Source: Euborellia annulipes
Taxonomy: Eukaryota > Arthropoda > Insecta > Dermaptera > Anisolabididae
Assembly (NCBI GenBank): GCA_023213315.1
Contig: JAKCPI010015310.1
Location: forward strand, 186,001-250,000
Reading direction: 5' to 3'
DNA length: 64,000 nt
The first letter of the stretch is position 1. Each line of letters begins with the position of its first letter. The translations under genes were made by a program, and so were the position numbers. Of the stretch, positions 50,780 through 62,446 are shown one piece after another. The notes under the pieces are model-generated. The model was not told where the DNA came from, ran no database searches, and worked only from the letters and a program-made list of their open reading frames with translations.

Positions 50780-53700
50780 ATTCAAATACTCGTCTTCACC
50801 ATGTCTCCCAATGAATTTATAACATCAAATAAAGGACAATCAATGAATATGCTGCACTGAAGATTGCCAGAAGTTGGGCAGGTCGAAAAATTTTTGTTTT
50901 CTTCCTCCCGGTATCTTATCGTCTGCAACCATCATCAACTTCGACAATCTCATATAATACAAAGATTTTAAGTATTCTGAAACTATAGATTAAACTTCTA
51001 TGTGAGCGAAATTTCACATGCGGGGACAAACGATATCTGACTCAGTCAATGATTGTGATAGGGAAAGACCCTTTCAATGAATTTCATTTCATTTCTTTAT
51101 TTTCCATGTGATAATAGAAACAATAAAAATTAAACAAAGCAAGTTACATTCTCTATCTCTCACTCATTTTCAGGAAAAGGCCATTGTTTAACTAATATAA
51201 CTTTAAAAATTTATCTAACAGCAAAATTTCTTTTGTTGTAAATCAAAGTTTTAATTAGGAAATACTAGGTTTAACAAAGACGATAAGTCAAAACTAGTTT
51301 TAACTAGTTAAGACTTGTTTGAACTAAATTCAGGTTTTTACTATAACATATATATGATAACTTTTTTTGAATTCCATAATTTTTTTAAGCTTGAAAAATA
51401 GTTTTAAGTTTTATTTCTTTCTAAATAAAAATATGTCCTAATATTCTATTTATCATTTTTTTCGTACGAACGTACAAATTTTTTAGTTGGTAACGGTTAA
51501 AGACATGCAAAGTTTATAATTTTCATCTTTTTATTTTTCTTATAATTATTTTGATAAAAGGAATTCAATATTCGAAAAATAAAAAATTAGATAACTATTC
51601 AAGTTCGTAATAGTCATTATTAATATTACATTAGTGAATTTTTATTAAAAAAAAAATCTTCTCTTTTCTAACGATCTATACTTAATAAGCGAGGTCCACA
51701 CTAATAAAAACTTGTATGAGTGTAGAATTTGCTGTGCGGCAAAAAAATTAACACACACAGTCAATAAATATTTGTCTTGTACACCGTCTTGACCGTCTGT
51801 TTGTAAGAATATGGTTATACTATAGTAATCTGATTCGACCTTCTCAAAATTTTCAAAGTGACCAGTGTTTTTATCTATTGATAAAATTTCCAATAAATGA
51901 ATAGTATCACTTTACTTTCTCTTCTGTTTTGCTATAGTTGTTTAATCCACTACTGCCTTCTACAATTTTTTTTCTTTTTTTTCATTAGTGAGTAAAACAT
52001 TATAAATTCAGCAGACTTCTTCTTTAATAAGAACTGGGACATTATAAATATAATATGATAAATATGTTATGAACAAGTATACTAGTCACACCTAGATACA
52101 GCATATGGATACTAACCTACAAAACAAATTTATTTCTACGTGACACGCAAAAGTCCCAAAACACACATTTCTTTGACATTCGTCAAAAAATCCACTATCG
52201 GTGGAATATTTTTTGATCTTGTGTGTCTCAGAGTTACACTGCTTGGCGCACAGATCCAAAAATCATCACTCACACCAAGCACAACGCAAATTTTTATTGG
52301 TGTCGACCCAGCTTTAAAGACTCCATATCGTCACCTTTAAATTTTTAAGAAAGAAGAAATAAACTAGAAAATGTTAATTAAATTGAAATTTAATTTATAG
52401 ATGCATTCCAATCTCCGATGGTAAATGGCTTCTTAAAACATCTCTGTAAAGTTAAAATGGAATTCGAAGAAAAGTTGGGGCCCTTTCAAGATTTGTATAT
52501 TGTATCCCTGTATTGAAATATGTTTACATGCACTACAATATTGTTTAAATTAATATCATTTTTCAGGAATAATCTTTTGTTTTATTTAAAAAAAATTTCT
52601 TTATGAAAATGTAGATTAATACGAATATTTACTAAAATCATTGATCCATGGAAATCATCTTTTTAATAAATAAAATAATAGGGAAATAGCAACAACTCAA
52701 AAATTAGATTGAGTAAGTTGATTTTTTAATAATCTTTATGGACGTACTTATAATGACTGTTTGCTTTTTTTCTCAATTAAAAAATAGCATTCAGTCAATA
52801 AAATATCTAATTTCTTCGCATATTATACCTAATTTTTTAAATAGGTTTTTTGAATCAGTAATGCATATAATACTAATATACGTCCATACTTTTTGATAGA
52901 GTTTCACATTTTGATGACTGAGTTTTTAATTTATTTTCTTTTGAAATGTTTTATTATTATTATTTTCACTTTTCTCTCACACTCTTTTGAATTTAAATGA
53001 ATAATTAACAAAAAATATTTTTTTTTTAAAGTAATAGATCAGATTTATTTTAGTTCATGCTAAACATATATAATATATAATACGATACAAACTTGTTTCA
53101 TTTTAATTAAAATGGCTTCTAAAAAATTATAATAGAAAAAAATATTTTTTTTTATATGTAAGATAAAGAGGTGTATGCTGCCAAAAATCTTATGATTGGT
53201 TAGCAATTTTTATACAGATTACAAATCTGAAAGAAATTATATTAGAAATATTTGATAATTGCATTCCCCAATCCTCAAAGGGAGAATTTATAAACTAAGG
53301 TACATACACATTGTTACCTTTTATAAAATGGAAATAAAAAGAACTAGCATTATGATTGATACTAAGTAAGAATTGTAAATAAAAATAAATATTACACAAT
53401 TTCAGTTTTTTGCATAGCAATAAGTTATTTTCAATTTAAAATCGTCTAAGAAAAGCCTATGAACATTGAAAACGGTAAGTTATTATATTTTTTTTTTTTT
53501 TTATAAAAATTCAATTGAAATTAATTTTTGTCATATAAGTGGAGAGCGTGAGTTTTCAGCTAAAGATTTCACCATTTATTTTTTTCCTTTCATTCCATTT
53601 TACCACGCTGCGGTAAATTCTAATTTGAAAGTTTAAACCCCTGTAGATTCCGAAAGGCTAATCAGATCAGACTAAATGTGATGTCGATTTGTGCAGGAAG

Positions 53701-53839
53701 AAAAACTCTAATAGAATAAATAAAAAAAAAATCCGGAGTAACTAACTTCAAAATTAATTAATTTTTTCACAAAACAATTTTTTAAGCAAAAGTCGCTCTT
53801 AATGGATAAAAGTTTGGCCACACCTGTCATATATTGTTA

Positions 53840-54127
53840 CATGGGCGTACCCAAGATCAAATCTAGGGGGGGGGGCATGGTCAGATCATGGTCGTCCAGG
53901 GGGGGGCAGATCATGGTCGTCCAGATTGTGACATAGCTATTTTTTATATAGAGAGGAAAAGCCTTCGAATTAAAGGCCTAAAAACCCTCAAATCCTAACA
54001 AAAAAAATCATTCCCCGTCGCTATCCACCAATTTTGTTTCGTTTCATCACTTTATAAACATTTTTTTTTTCTTCTAGGGGGGGGGGGGGGGGCAGCTGCC
54101 CCCTGCCCCTCGCTGGGTACGCCCATG
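53840..54127. mobile_element. hAT MITE, TIR CATGGGCGTACCCA
   Basis: The ends CATGGGCGTACCCA and TGGGTACGCCCATG are exact inverses, flanked by identical TATTGTTA (53832-53839, 54128-54135). Internal G runs and an internal direct repeat (GGCAGATCATGGTCGTCCAG region). Confidence 0.93.
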
Positions 54128-54287
54128 TATTGTTACTATGAAAATGTATGAACATGTTTGTTAATGAGAACAAAGTACGATTAAAAAAAATCAAACAATA
54201 CCTTCTCTATATATATTTTAATATATATATATATATTTAGACCAGGCGCTAGAGGTAGTTGAGTATGCAAAATCTGAGGACCGAATT

Positions 54288-55282
54288 CTGACAATGGATT
54301 TGGACTAAGAATAGCTCCCAGAATAAGGATCCGGATCTTGCCGGGCCAAATTTTTTTTACCCCCCACTCCTCTTATTTCCATAGGAAATCAATGGAATGC
54401 ATGCTAAGATGATGTGAAGATTTGCAATTATGGTCAAATTCGAGTACTTAAAACCTCAAACAATGAAAAAACTCTCTTGTCAGCAACTGAGGGGATCCTC
54501 TATAGTCCCCTGAGAAGTACTATCTTGCCACCAGTTGTGGTGGTCCCCTCTAACCCCTTCATCTCCTTTCTCTCCCTTTATTATAAATTTAAATGTACGG
54601 CCTAAACACCACACCAAATTGTGGGGACCGGCAATTATGTTCATAATCCACTACCTGGTACCCCAATCAATGAAAAATACTATCTTGCCCCCAGTTGTGG
54701 TGGTCCCCTTTAACCCCTTCACCTCCTTTCTCTCCCTTTATTATAAATTTAAATATACGGCCTTAACATCACGCCAAATTGTGAGGACCGGCAATTATGC
54801 TCTTAATCTACTACCTGGTGTATTTATAATAAAGGGAGAGAAAAGAGGTGAAAGGGTTAGAGGGGGACCACCACAACTGGTGGCAAGATAGTATTTTTCA
54901 TTTATTGAGCCACCAGGTAGTAGATTATGAGCATAATTGCCGGTCCCCACAATTTCGAGTGGTGTTTAGGCCGTACATTTGAATTTATAATAAAGGGAGA
55001 GAAAGGAGATGAAGGGGTTAGAGTGGACCACCACAACTGGTGGCAAGATAGTACTTCTCAGGGGACTATAGAGGATCCCCTCAGTTGCTGACAAAAGAGT
55101 TTTTTCATTGTTTGAGGTTTTAAGTACTCGAATTTGACCATAATTGCAAATCTTCACATCATCTTAGCATGCATTCCATTGATTTCCTATGGAAATAAGA
55201 GGAGTGGGGGTAAAAAAAAATTGGCCCGGCAAGATCCGGATCCTTATTCTGGGAGCTATTCTTAGCCCAAATCCATTGTCAG
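54288..55282. repeat. Large palindrome with arms near 500 bp
   Basis: CTGACAATGGATTTGG at the left reads out inverted as CCAAATCCATTGTCAG at the right. Arms of about 500 bp are highly similar (GGGAGCTATTCTTAG, CAAGATCCGGATCC, CCACCACAACTGGTGG). The left arm contains a partial internal duplication of the CTTTATTATAAATTTAAAT block. No transposase. The superfamily is not known. Confidence 0.85.
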
Positions 55283-55321
55283 TAAAACTATACAGATATT
55301 TAGAATACATATAAATTTTAA

Positions 55322-55430
55322 GTCAAGGGGGGGGGGGGTAAAGGGGGTAATTACCCCCTCCGTGATTTGAAAATATACCTTTTTTTTTGCAAAAAAATTT
55401 ATTTTTCACGTAAAATTTTAAAAATTTAAA
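55322..55430. repeat. Truncated CAAGGGCGGAT-family MITE
   Basis: CAAGGGG followed by a G run and GTAAAGGGGGTAATTACC matches the G-rich end of the three complete copies. The other half is missing. Confidence 0.6.
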
Positions 55431-55439
55431 CAGAAATGT

Positions 55440-56420
55440 TACAATTTTCAATTTTATTTATGTTTAAAGCCGAATATCGACATAACGGCTCATGCTAAGA
55501 GAAAAGTTGTGATAAATTGAGTTTTAGCACATTTAATTACCTTTCATTTAAGCGCAAAACGGGGTCATTAGCTCTTATAGTTCTCCTATAAACTTAAAAA
55601 ACAAAAATTCCAATAATACAAGTTTTAAATAACACTACATGAAATTGCATCATATCTCAAAAACTATTAAACTTACAAAGCTGTGGTTTGGCTTCAATTG
55701 TTTGAAATTTAATGCACTTTAAAAATGATAATAACAACTAATGTCAAAGGCCCATATTTTTTGAATTAAACTGCAAAAACTGAAAAATGTCCGAAAATTT
55801 TGAAGTTTTTCTCGTATCACTCAGGTAGTACAACTTTTTTTTTGATTGCAAAATGTGGTTTCACACTCTCCTAAGGGGTCCAAATAACATACCAAAAATG
55901 CAGCGTTACTTCGCGTTTGTGAATTTAATGTGAAATTTGACTGAACTATTACTGCAATTTTTGTTTTTTTACGTTTACAAGAAAACTACAAGGGTTACTG
56001 ACCCCGTACCGCGCTTAAATGAAAGGTAATTAAATGTGCTAAAAATCAATTTATTACAACTTTTCTCTAATCTTAAGCGGTTAAGCCGATATTCGGCTTT
56101 AAACATAAGCAAAACTGAAAATTGTAACATTTGTGAAAATCTTGTACATTTTTCAATCATCATATCTCAAAAACTATTAGAGATACAGAGCTGCAAGTTG
56201 GCTTGAATTGTTTCAAATTTAATGCACTTTAAAAATGCTATAAGCAACTAATGTCAAAAAGACCATAGTTTTTGAATTAAACTGCAAAAACTGAAAAAAG
56301 TGCGAAATTTGCGCAGTTTTTCTCGTACTACGCGGGAAGCACAACTTTTTTTTGATTGCAAAATGTGGTTCCGCACTCTCCCAAGTCTAAATAGCATACC
56401 AAAAATGCAGGAATACTTTA
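55440..56420. repeat. Complex repeat: one inverted and one direct duplication
   Basis: 55455-55585 is inverted at 55985-56125 (GCCGAATATCG, TTTAGCACATTTAATTACCT). Separately, 55645-55895 is repeated directly at 56155-56410 (CATATCTCAAAAACTATTA, AATTGTTTGAAATTTAATGC, AAACTGCAAAAACTGAAAAA). The offset of the direct copies is about 510 bp. Family unknown. Confidence 0.7.
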
Positions 56421-56435
56421 CGTTTTGCGATTTAA

Positions 56436-57751
56436 CCCATATGAGCCCAAAACTTTTTTGGTCACGGATTTTTTTTATTTTTTGATATGTGGTCACGATT
56501 GGGTCCTAGAACATGAAAATAATTTTTTTTTTCTCAATTCCTTTTTTAGGACGAATTAGGGCATGGTGCGAAAACGCACCACCGGGCACATGGGATGTCA
56601 AAAGTTCCCCGCCTATTAACTACATAAGAGTGTATAGCGAAGAGAAAGGAAATGGAATTGGTCCAAATTTTCGACTTGCGGATTACAAAGAAAATACACA
56701 TGAATAAAAGACATTATTATTATTAGGCCTATTATTATTATTATTATTTATTTAGAGGATAAAGGTATTTTGTTTTTGATTTAGGATTGGAACAACCGAT
56801 CAAACCATTGACACTAAACACTCCTAACAATTGAATCCCTCTTGCTTTAGGTTTCTTACTGCTTCAAATTGCAGGATCTCTACAGATGCCAGGCATTTTG
56901 GATACAAAAATCTATTCTCTAAAGAAAGAAAGAATTGCCCACCACCATTTCTTCGAACTAATACCTATGTTGCCGATAAACGGCGTTGTTTTAATCGAAA
57001 CGATCAATGCCGTCCATATTTTTATTATACATATCAACCAGTAGTGGGTGCTCGATTTCTTTTTTGCAATTTGAATCAGTAAGAAACCTAAAACAAGACG
57101 GATTCAATCGTTAGGAGCCGTTGAGCGTCAATGGTTTGATAGGTTGTTCCAATCCTAAGTCAAAAACAAAATACCTTTACCCTCTAAATAAATAAAAATA
57201 ATAATCTAGGCCTAATAATAATAATGCTTTTTATCCATGTGTATTTTCTTTGTAATCCGCAAGTCGAAAGTTTGGACCAATTCCACTTTTTTCCTCTTCG
57301 CTACGTAGTGTTTAGGCGTGGAAAGTAATGATAATTTTGATATCCCATGTGCCCGGTGGTGCGTTTTCGCACCATTTAAAAAGATGGCTCTATATCTCTA
57401 AAACTTAGAAATTGACATAATAGTTAACTATTGGATATCATTTAGTAACTCTCTAAAAAACATAAGAAACACCTTTTATTTGAATATGAGCGAATTATAA
57501 AGTAGAAATTTAATCTTTTCTTCGAGAAGTCGATGAAATTTCAGAAGTGAAAATTAGTGACAACTTTAGACAAACCCTGTGACCTTCTATTAAACTTTGA
57601 CAAGTGAATGAGTGAATTTCCATGGAGAATAGAGTCTTGGCTTCAATATAAAACAAACACCAATAATCTATTTCAAGTACTTTTTTAGAAAAATAAGATT
57701 TTATAATAATATACGAAATGGTGCGTTTTCGCACCACCGGGATTATATGGG
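56436..57751. mobile_element. piggyBac-like non-autonomous element
   Basis: CCCATAT at the left and ATATGGG at the right are each bordered by TTAA (56432-56435, 57752-57755), as expected of piggyBac-type insertion. Inside are three copies of the short hairpin GGTGCGAAAACGCACC or its complement (near 56565, 57358 and 57721), and inverted arms (56564-56865 and 57085-57374) around a loop of about 210 bp. No piggyBac transposase was seen. Confidence 0.65.
56870..57082 (+). other. Open frame in the loop of the foldback, unknown
   Basis: The loop between the arms is open for about 70 codons (ARHFGYKNLFSKERKNCPPP, CFNRNDQCRPYFYYTYQPVV). It is bordered by CAAATTGCAG on one side and CAATTTGAATCAG on the other. 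The Cys and aromatic content is unusual for intronic noise. It could be captured coding sequence. I do not recognise it. Confidence 0.3.
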
Positions 57752-57805
57752 TTAAGGCCTTTTTTTTGTCTTTATTGACTGGCCTATCTACCTATGACCC
57801 AAATT

Positions 57806-58384
57806 TCATAGAAATCTGAGATGGTGAGGTTTAAAAGTGTAATGTGTGATGACTCCATTATGTTCTTTTTCAGTAGAACCATAAATGAGTAAATCATCAA
57901 AATAAATGATTAAATTAGGAATCCCTTTAAACAATTCTAACATAGTAGAGTAAAAAATTTCAGGAGCTGTACTGATACCGAATGGTAAGCGAAGAAACCT
58001 AAACCTACCAAAAGGTGAAATGAAAGTACATAACTTTGAAGACTCTTCATTTAATGGAATAGCCCAAAATCCTGAATTAGCATCAAGAGTGGAAAAATAT
58101 TTAGCATTTGTTAATTGTGACTTGACTACTTCAATAGTAGCAAAGGGATAGTGTGATCTTAAAATAGCTTTGTTGAGATTTCTTGGATCGAGACAGACTC
58201 TAAGACTACCATTTTTCTTTTTAGTTATTACAAGACTATTAACCCAAGCTGTAGGTTCATCTATTTTTTTTATAACTCCAAGAGACTCCATTCTTTTCAA
58301 TTCTTTTTCTAGGTCGTCATATAATTTAAACGGAATTTTTCTTAGAGGCTCAATGACCGGTTGAACATTTTTATTAATTGACAA
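57806..58384 (-). pseudogene. Ty3/gypsy reverse transcriptase fragment
   Basis: 192 open codons with RT motifs: SLGVIKKIDEPTAWVNSLVI, LRVCLDPRNLNKAI, FSTLDANSGFWAIPL, FGRFRFLRLPFGISTAPE and a catalytic IYFDDLLIYG (FDD). It continues the same coding strand as 59683-59901; the DNA between is repeat sequence. It differs from the two gypsy elements above. Confidence 0.85.
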
Positions 58385-58385
58385 A

Positions 58386-59680
58386 TGACATTTTGATTTA
58401 ATTTTCCCTAGATAGATAGATAGATAGATAGATAAAGAATTTTATTTGGCTCTGAGAACTTCTTGTTCTCTTAAGAGCCGACCAAAATAAAATACATTTT
58501 TACTTTCTCTTAGCCTATATATGAAATATATAGGAGAGAAAGTATTGCGATCATGTCAAAAATTCGATGTCGAGATTTTGATGGATATACATGTTTTGAG
58601 GTCCCCTGAGTCCAAAAAAGTGGGTCCCGCAAATTGGTCTGTGTGTGTGTATGTATGTGTGTGTGTGTGTCTGTATGTGTGGACAGATTTTTAGCATGAA
58701 GGAATTGAGCTACCGGATTGAAATTTTATATTTAACTTAGGTACCTTCCCACACGCTCAAAATAAGCTTTTGAACAAAATCGGCCAAAAAGTACTAGTAC
58801 TTTACTGATGTACTTTTTCAGTTTTTTTCGATTTTCTCAAAATTCCCTCCAAGGATTTTTTTTAAAATTCAAAAATCAATTATTTTTTAGATGCTCTTTA
58901 AAATGTATATTCTCATTTTGCCGTTGAAATCTTCTGAAGACCACTTTACTCTTGTTCTTCATAGGAAAGATAGAAATGGTTGCCATGGTAACGGAATTTA
59001 AAACTTTTTCTTTTTATTAGATTAAAAATCAATTATTATTTAAATTCCCATTTTTTTTAAATTTATTTGTGTCTTTAATTGTTTCAAAGAAAACATATAT
59101 GTCTCTCTCTCACTTGCAAACATTATCGTCTCTCTCTACTCTTTTTAAATTCCCTTTCCACCTTATCTTCGCATAGGAACAATGTTAATTTCCTATAGGG
59201 ATTTGTATGTTAATTTCGATTCAAAAGGGGGTCCCCTTTAGAACTTTTTAGGCATTTAAAATTTTTTTTTCCAATTCTTATGAAATTTTGTATTTATTTA
59301 CGATTCTATATTGTGTATAAAATGTCCAAATATGAGATTAAAATTTTGAAAAATAACCATAGTTTATTTGAAGCAGTCAACATTTAAAATGCAAGTTTGA
59401 AACTAAGGTGCTATCGGAAACTAAATATATCTCGACACAAAAAATCTGGTGTGACCAGCACAGTGCCCAACTTTCTCTTACCGAAGGGTAAGAGAAAGTT
59501 GTGTGCTGTGCGCCAGTCACACCAGATTTTTAAATATTTTTCTCCTCACATAATACAATTAAATATTACAATTCAATAAAATACATTTTTTTTATTTACA
59601 TAATATTTCTCCTTAGGTATATCATCTTACACTATTACTTTTCATTATATAATCAATTCCCTAGACCCTCAAACACATCC
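58386..59680. repeat. Repeat block separating gypsy fragments (R1 copy at 58500-58990)
   Basis: Holds a (TAGA)n tract at 58409-58434, an R1 copy with its head hairpin (58500-58545), TCTGTGTGTG microsatellite and ACTAGTACTTTACTGATG. A CTGGTGTGACCAGCACAG palindrome lies at 59443-59528. Confidence 0.65.
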
Positions 59681-59682
59681 TT

Positions 59683-59901
59683 CTATTTGTTTATGATTGT
59701 GGATTCATTTTGTTTTGGCTCTGTTTCTGACCCAAAAGTGACTTTATTTAGTTTCTTTATTAATCTAAGGTCTATGCATGATCTAAGACCTAGAATCGTG
59801 TTACAATCCATTTTTATAATTAAGAAATTTAATGATTTCTTTTCCTGGTTAATCTCACAGTCTATAACTGATTCCCCTATTATGTCTAGATATTCTTCCA
59901 C
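59683..59901 (-). pseudogene. Ty3/gypsy protease-RT linker fragment
   Basis: Encodes SLNFLIIKMDCNTILGLRSC and IDLRLIKKLNKV. The ILGLxSCxxLxLIK motif marks the end of the protease region in K02A2.6-like gypsy polyproteins. Probably part of the same dead element as 57806-58384. Confidence 0.7.
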
Positions 59902-59910
59902 TAAAAGATA

Positions 59911-60055
59911 TCGGAGGGCTCGCTGGTGTAGTGAGCTAGGGTGTCAGCTTCTGCAAAGAAGATCCCTGTTCAAATCCTTAGCGTGAGGGATTTTTCATTA
60001 AATAAAAATATTTATTTAATGTAAACAAATCCTCAAGCAAGCACTGGATTGGAAT
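59911..60055 (+). repeat. tRNA-like repeat (SINE-like)
   Basis: GGAGGGCTCGCTGGTGTAGTGAGC, TGTTCAAATCCTTAGCG and GGATTTTTCATTAAATAAAA resemble the unit at 20110-20215 and its tail at 22835-22875. Conserved A- and B-box-like spacing suggests a tRNA-derived SINE. Confidence 0.5.
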
Positions 60056-60796
60056 ATAGGATCTTACCACAATAGCCCTCAGGCAACTCTACGAGGAGAG
60101 GGAGTTGCTGTGACATCCCGTCCTGTGGAAGGGACGTAAAGAAGGTTCCCTCTCAGTGATGCATTCTTCGAAAGGAGTAGGCTACACACCGGTGCTGAGG
60201 GAGTCCCTCCTCAAACCAGGACATCCTCCATAGCCAGGGGCGTAGCGAAGAGATTTTTCAGGGGGGGGGGGGGGGAGAAGGCTAAAAATGCCAACTAAAT
60301 TTAATCAATTTGCCAACTGTACAATTTACATTCTTTTTTTCATCCTATATATATTAATTTTCTAGAGGCTAAACCCGACGCTCCCTAGTTGCTATATGAC
60401 ATGTTCGATGTTTTATGTCCCCTCCCCCTTCACTTTGCTATTTTATTATTAAAAAACTAAAGGATTAAACAAAATTTTTGATAGAAATATAATTAAGGCG
60501 AGATTTTTTTCAATTGAGAAATTCCTCATATAATTACACTCAATGAAAAATTTTGTCGAGTAGTTCAGGACCCTTACAGACTAAATCTCTCTTCTATTGT
60601 CTAATGTGTAATTTACCGGGGTGTTTTAAGCAATTGCTGGGTTTTTATATAGGATACCCTAATTCCAAAAATACCATAAGTTTTTCTCCATCAAATTTAG
60701 TTTTAGAGATTTAGAGAAAATTAAATTTTAATAGAAAATGAGCTCTAGAGCGACTCTTATTTTTAATTTTCTGGCTTTACTCCTTAAAAAGAAATA
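60056..60796. other. Repeat-derived sequence, no gene
   Basis: A CAGGGGCGTAGCGAAG terminus with a G run occurs at 60237, but I find no partner end. 60680-60790 resembles one arm of the foldback at 42040-42560. Confidence 0.4.
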
Positions 60797-61071
60797 CATT
60801 ATAACCTCGCTTAGGGAGCACCTCTTATAACGAGCAATTTGCATAACGAGCAAAAAAAATTGTAAAAATATGACTTGCTTAACGAGTGAAGTTTCGCATA
60901 ACGTTATGAGCGGAGAGGAGAGAGAAAGTCCCGGATTGTGCTCATGTTACATCAGTCTGTGTCATGAGGGGACAGCTCTAAGGGGAGAATGTTATTGTTT
61001 CGCATAACGAGTGTTTCGGTTTACGAGTATGATTCTGGAACGAATTATGCTCGTTAAGCGAAGTTCCACTG
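60797..61071. mobile_element. pogo/Tigger-type MITE
   Basis: Left CATTATAACCTCGCTTAGG, right inverse CAGTGGAACTTCGCTTAACG, flanked by TA (60795-60796, 61072-61073). Internal repeats of CATAACGAG. Distinct from the one at 5982. Confidence 0.75.
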
Positions 61072-61570
61072 TACATAGAAATATAAAGTTTCAGCCCAAT
61101 TGGAGGGGATTTAGTGGTGCAAAACAAAAACACGGCTAAAATTTTAGAAAAATCGAATTTTTTCAGTTTTTTCAATTTTGGACACCCCTAATAGGTAGAA
61201 TCTTTTAAAGTACCAGTACTCTTTGGTCGAAAAGTTTGTTCAAAAGTTTCGTGTCACGTCCCAGGGGGGGTGCCTAACTTAAATATAAAATTTCAACCTC
61301 CTAGCTCTTTCCGTTATTGAGATATTTTGTTCACAGGCAGACAGAACATGTCGCGAAAACCAGTACATTTATAATGTTATATTGGTTGGGGGTGTGTGTG
61401 TGTATTTAATTATACACAACCTTTATAACATTCTTAGAGATATTCAAATTGGGAATGAAATAAAAACAAAAAGATGAGTTTAAAATTAAGAAGTTTAATT
61501 AAAAAAATATGAAATTGTTTATTTTTACAATATTCAAATATATTTTTATTGTTGTGGTAGAGTAAGTAAG

Positions 61571-62145
61571 TAAGTAAATTTATTAAATATTTATTAATTC
61601 ATATATCCGAAAAAATAAGGGTGTGCCGCCGGGAGTCGAACCACGGATCCTCCGATTGGTACTCAGAGTGCCCTAACCACTAGACCACTGCACGACATTC
61701 GGATATATGAAGTTCACTTATGAACTCACTTGGAAAGCAAATTTAGTCATCAGGAGAAATGGACCCATGAACGGTGCCACAAATTTATCCCTCGACCAGG
61801 TGCAATCCAGATGGAATAATTGAGGAGACCTCAATTTTAATTAATTAATAAATAAGAAATTATATATAATATTTAAGATATTATATATATCGCGTATATG
61901 ACTAAATTTGCTTTCCAAGTGAGTTCATAAGTGAACTTCATATATCCGAATGTCGTGCTGTGGTCTAGTGGTTAGGGCACTCTGAGTACCAATCGGAGGA
62001 GCCGTGGTTCGACTCCCGGCGGCACACCCTTATTTTTTTCGGATATATGAATTAATAAATATTTAATTGTATAAATTTCGCGGCTCATATACGCGATATA
62101 TATAATATCTTAAATATTATATATAATTTCTTATTTATTAATTAA
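61571..62145. repeat. Inverted pair of tRNA-like units
   Basis: Two tRNA-like units face opposite ways: minus strand at about 61605-61710 and plus strand at about 61935-62050. Each has TGGTCTAGTGGTTAGG (A-box-like) and GGTTCGACTCC (B-box-like). Each is framed by TTCATATATCCGAA and TTCGGATATATGAA. The spacer (61836-61902) and right flank (62080-62145) form another inverted pair (TATATAATATCTTAAATATT). Confidence 0.75.
61945..62027 (+). tRNA. tRNA-like sequence, functionality doubtful
   Basis: TCGTGCTGTGGTCTAGTGG ... CTCTGAGTACCAATCGGAG ... GTGGTTCGACTCCCGGCGG. The anticodon arm can pair (TCTGA/TCGGA) with loop GTACCAA, giving a nominal ACC anticodon. The acceptor and T stems are imperfect. 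More likely a tRNA-derived repeat. Confidence 0.35.
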
Positions 62146-62446
62146 GTAAATTTATTTGTTTTTAGCTTTTTTGCTATACAAATGAGTGAGTTTTTTTTTT
62201 TAACAATCTTTTTACATTGTGTGTAATATATATATTATTTTATACAGTTTGTTTGAAAAATTTATAAGAGTTGGCGCACAGCACACAACTTTCTCTTACC
62301 TTCGGTAATCGAAAGTTGTGTTCTGTGCTTGTCACACCAGATTATTTGTGTCGACATATATTTAGTTCCCGACAGTACGGAACATATGAATTCAGATGTT
62401 AAATTTATAAGTATGGGAAAATATTTATATTTTGTTACCATGGCAA

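Larger units (their letters stand above)
49366..53830 (+). other. Downstream of the last exon: probable 3' UTR and flank, no gene
   Basis: The sequence is AT-rich with few palindromes compared with the rest of the window. AATAAA-type signals occur at 49431, 53331 and 53379. A long 3' UTR is possible, but I cannot place the cleavage site. Insertions within it: GC-rich hairpin 49855-49940 and MITE 50515-50779. ORFs here (for example 51645-51893 and 52140-52340) show no family features. Confidence 0.45.

Noticed and set aside
50855..50895. CTGAAGATTGCC...GGCAGGTCGAAAAAT as a hammerhead
   Set aside because: Core-like words are present, but stem II is shifted, stem I does not pair and no cleavage triplet is evident.
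51645..52340. Short ORFs downstream of the mask gene as host genes
   Set aside because: No domain, splice or family evidence; they fit chance in AT-rich flank or UTR.
58930..58960. CTTCTGAAGACCAC in R1 repeats as a ribozyme core
   Set aside because: No GAAAC follows at a usable distance in this or the other R1 copies (4760, 63720).
61945..62027. Functional tRNA gene
   Set aside because: Imperfect acceptor and T stems, presence in inverted repeat copies and an unusual nominal ACC anticodon favour a tRNA-derived repeat.
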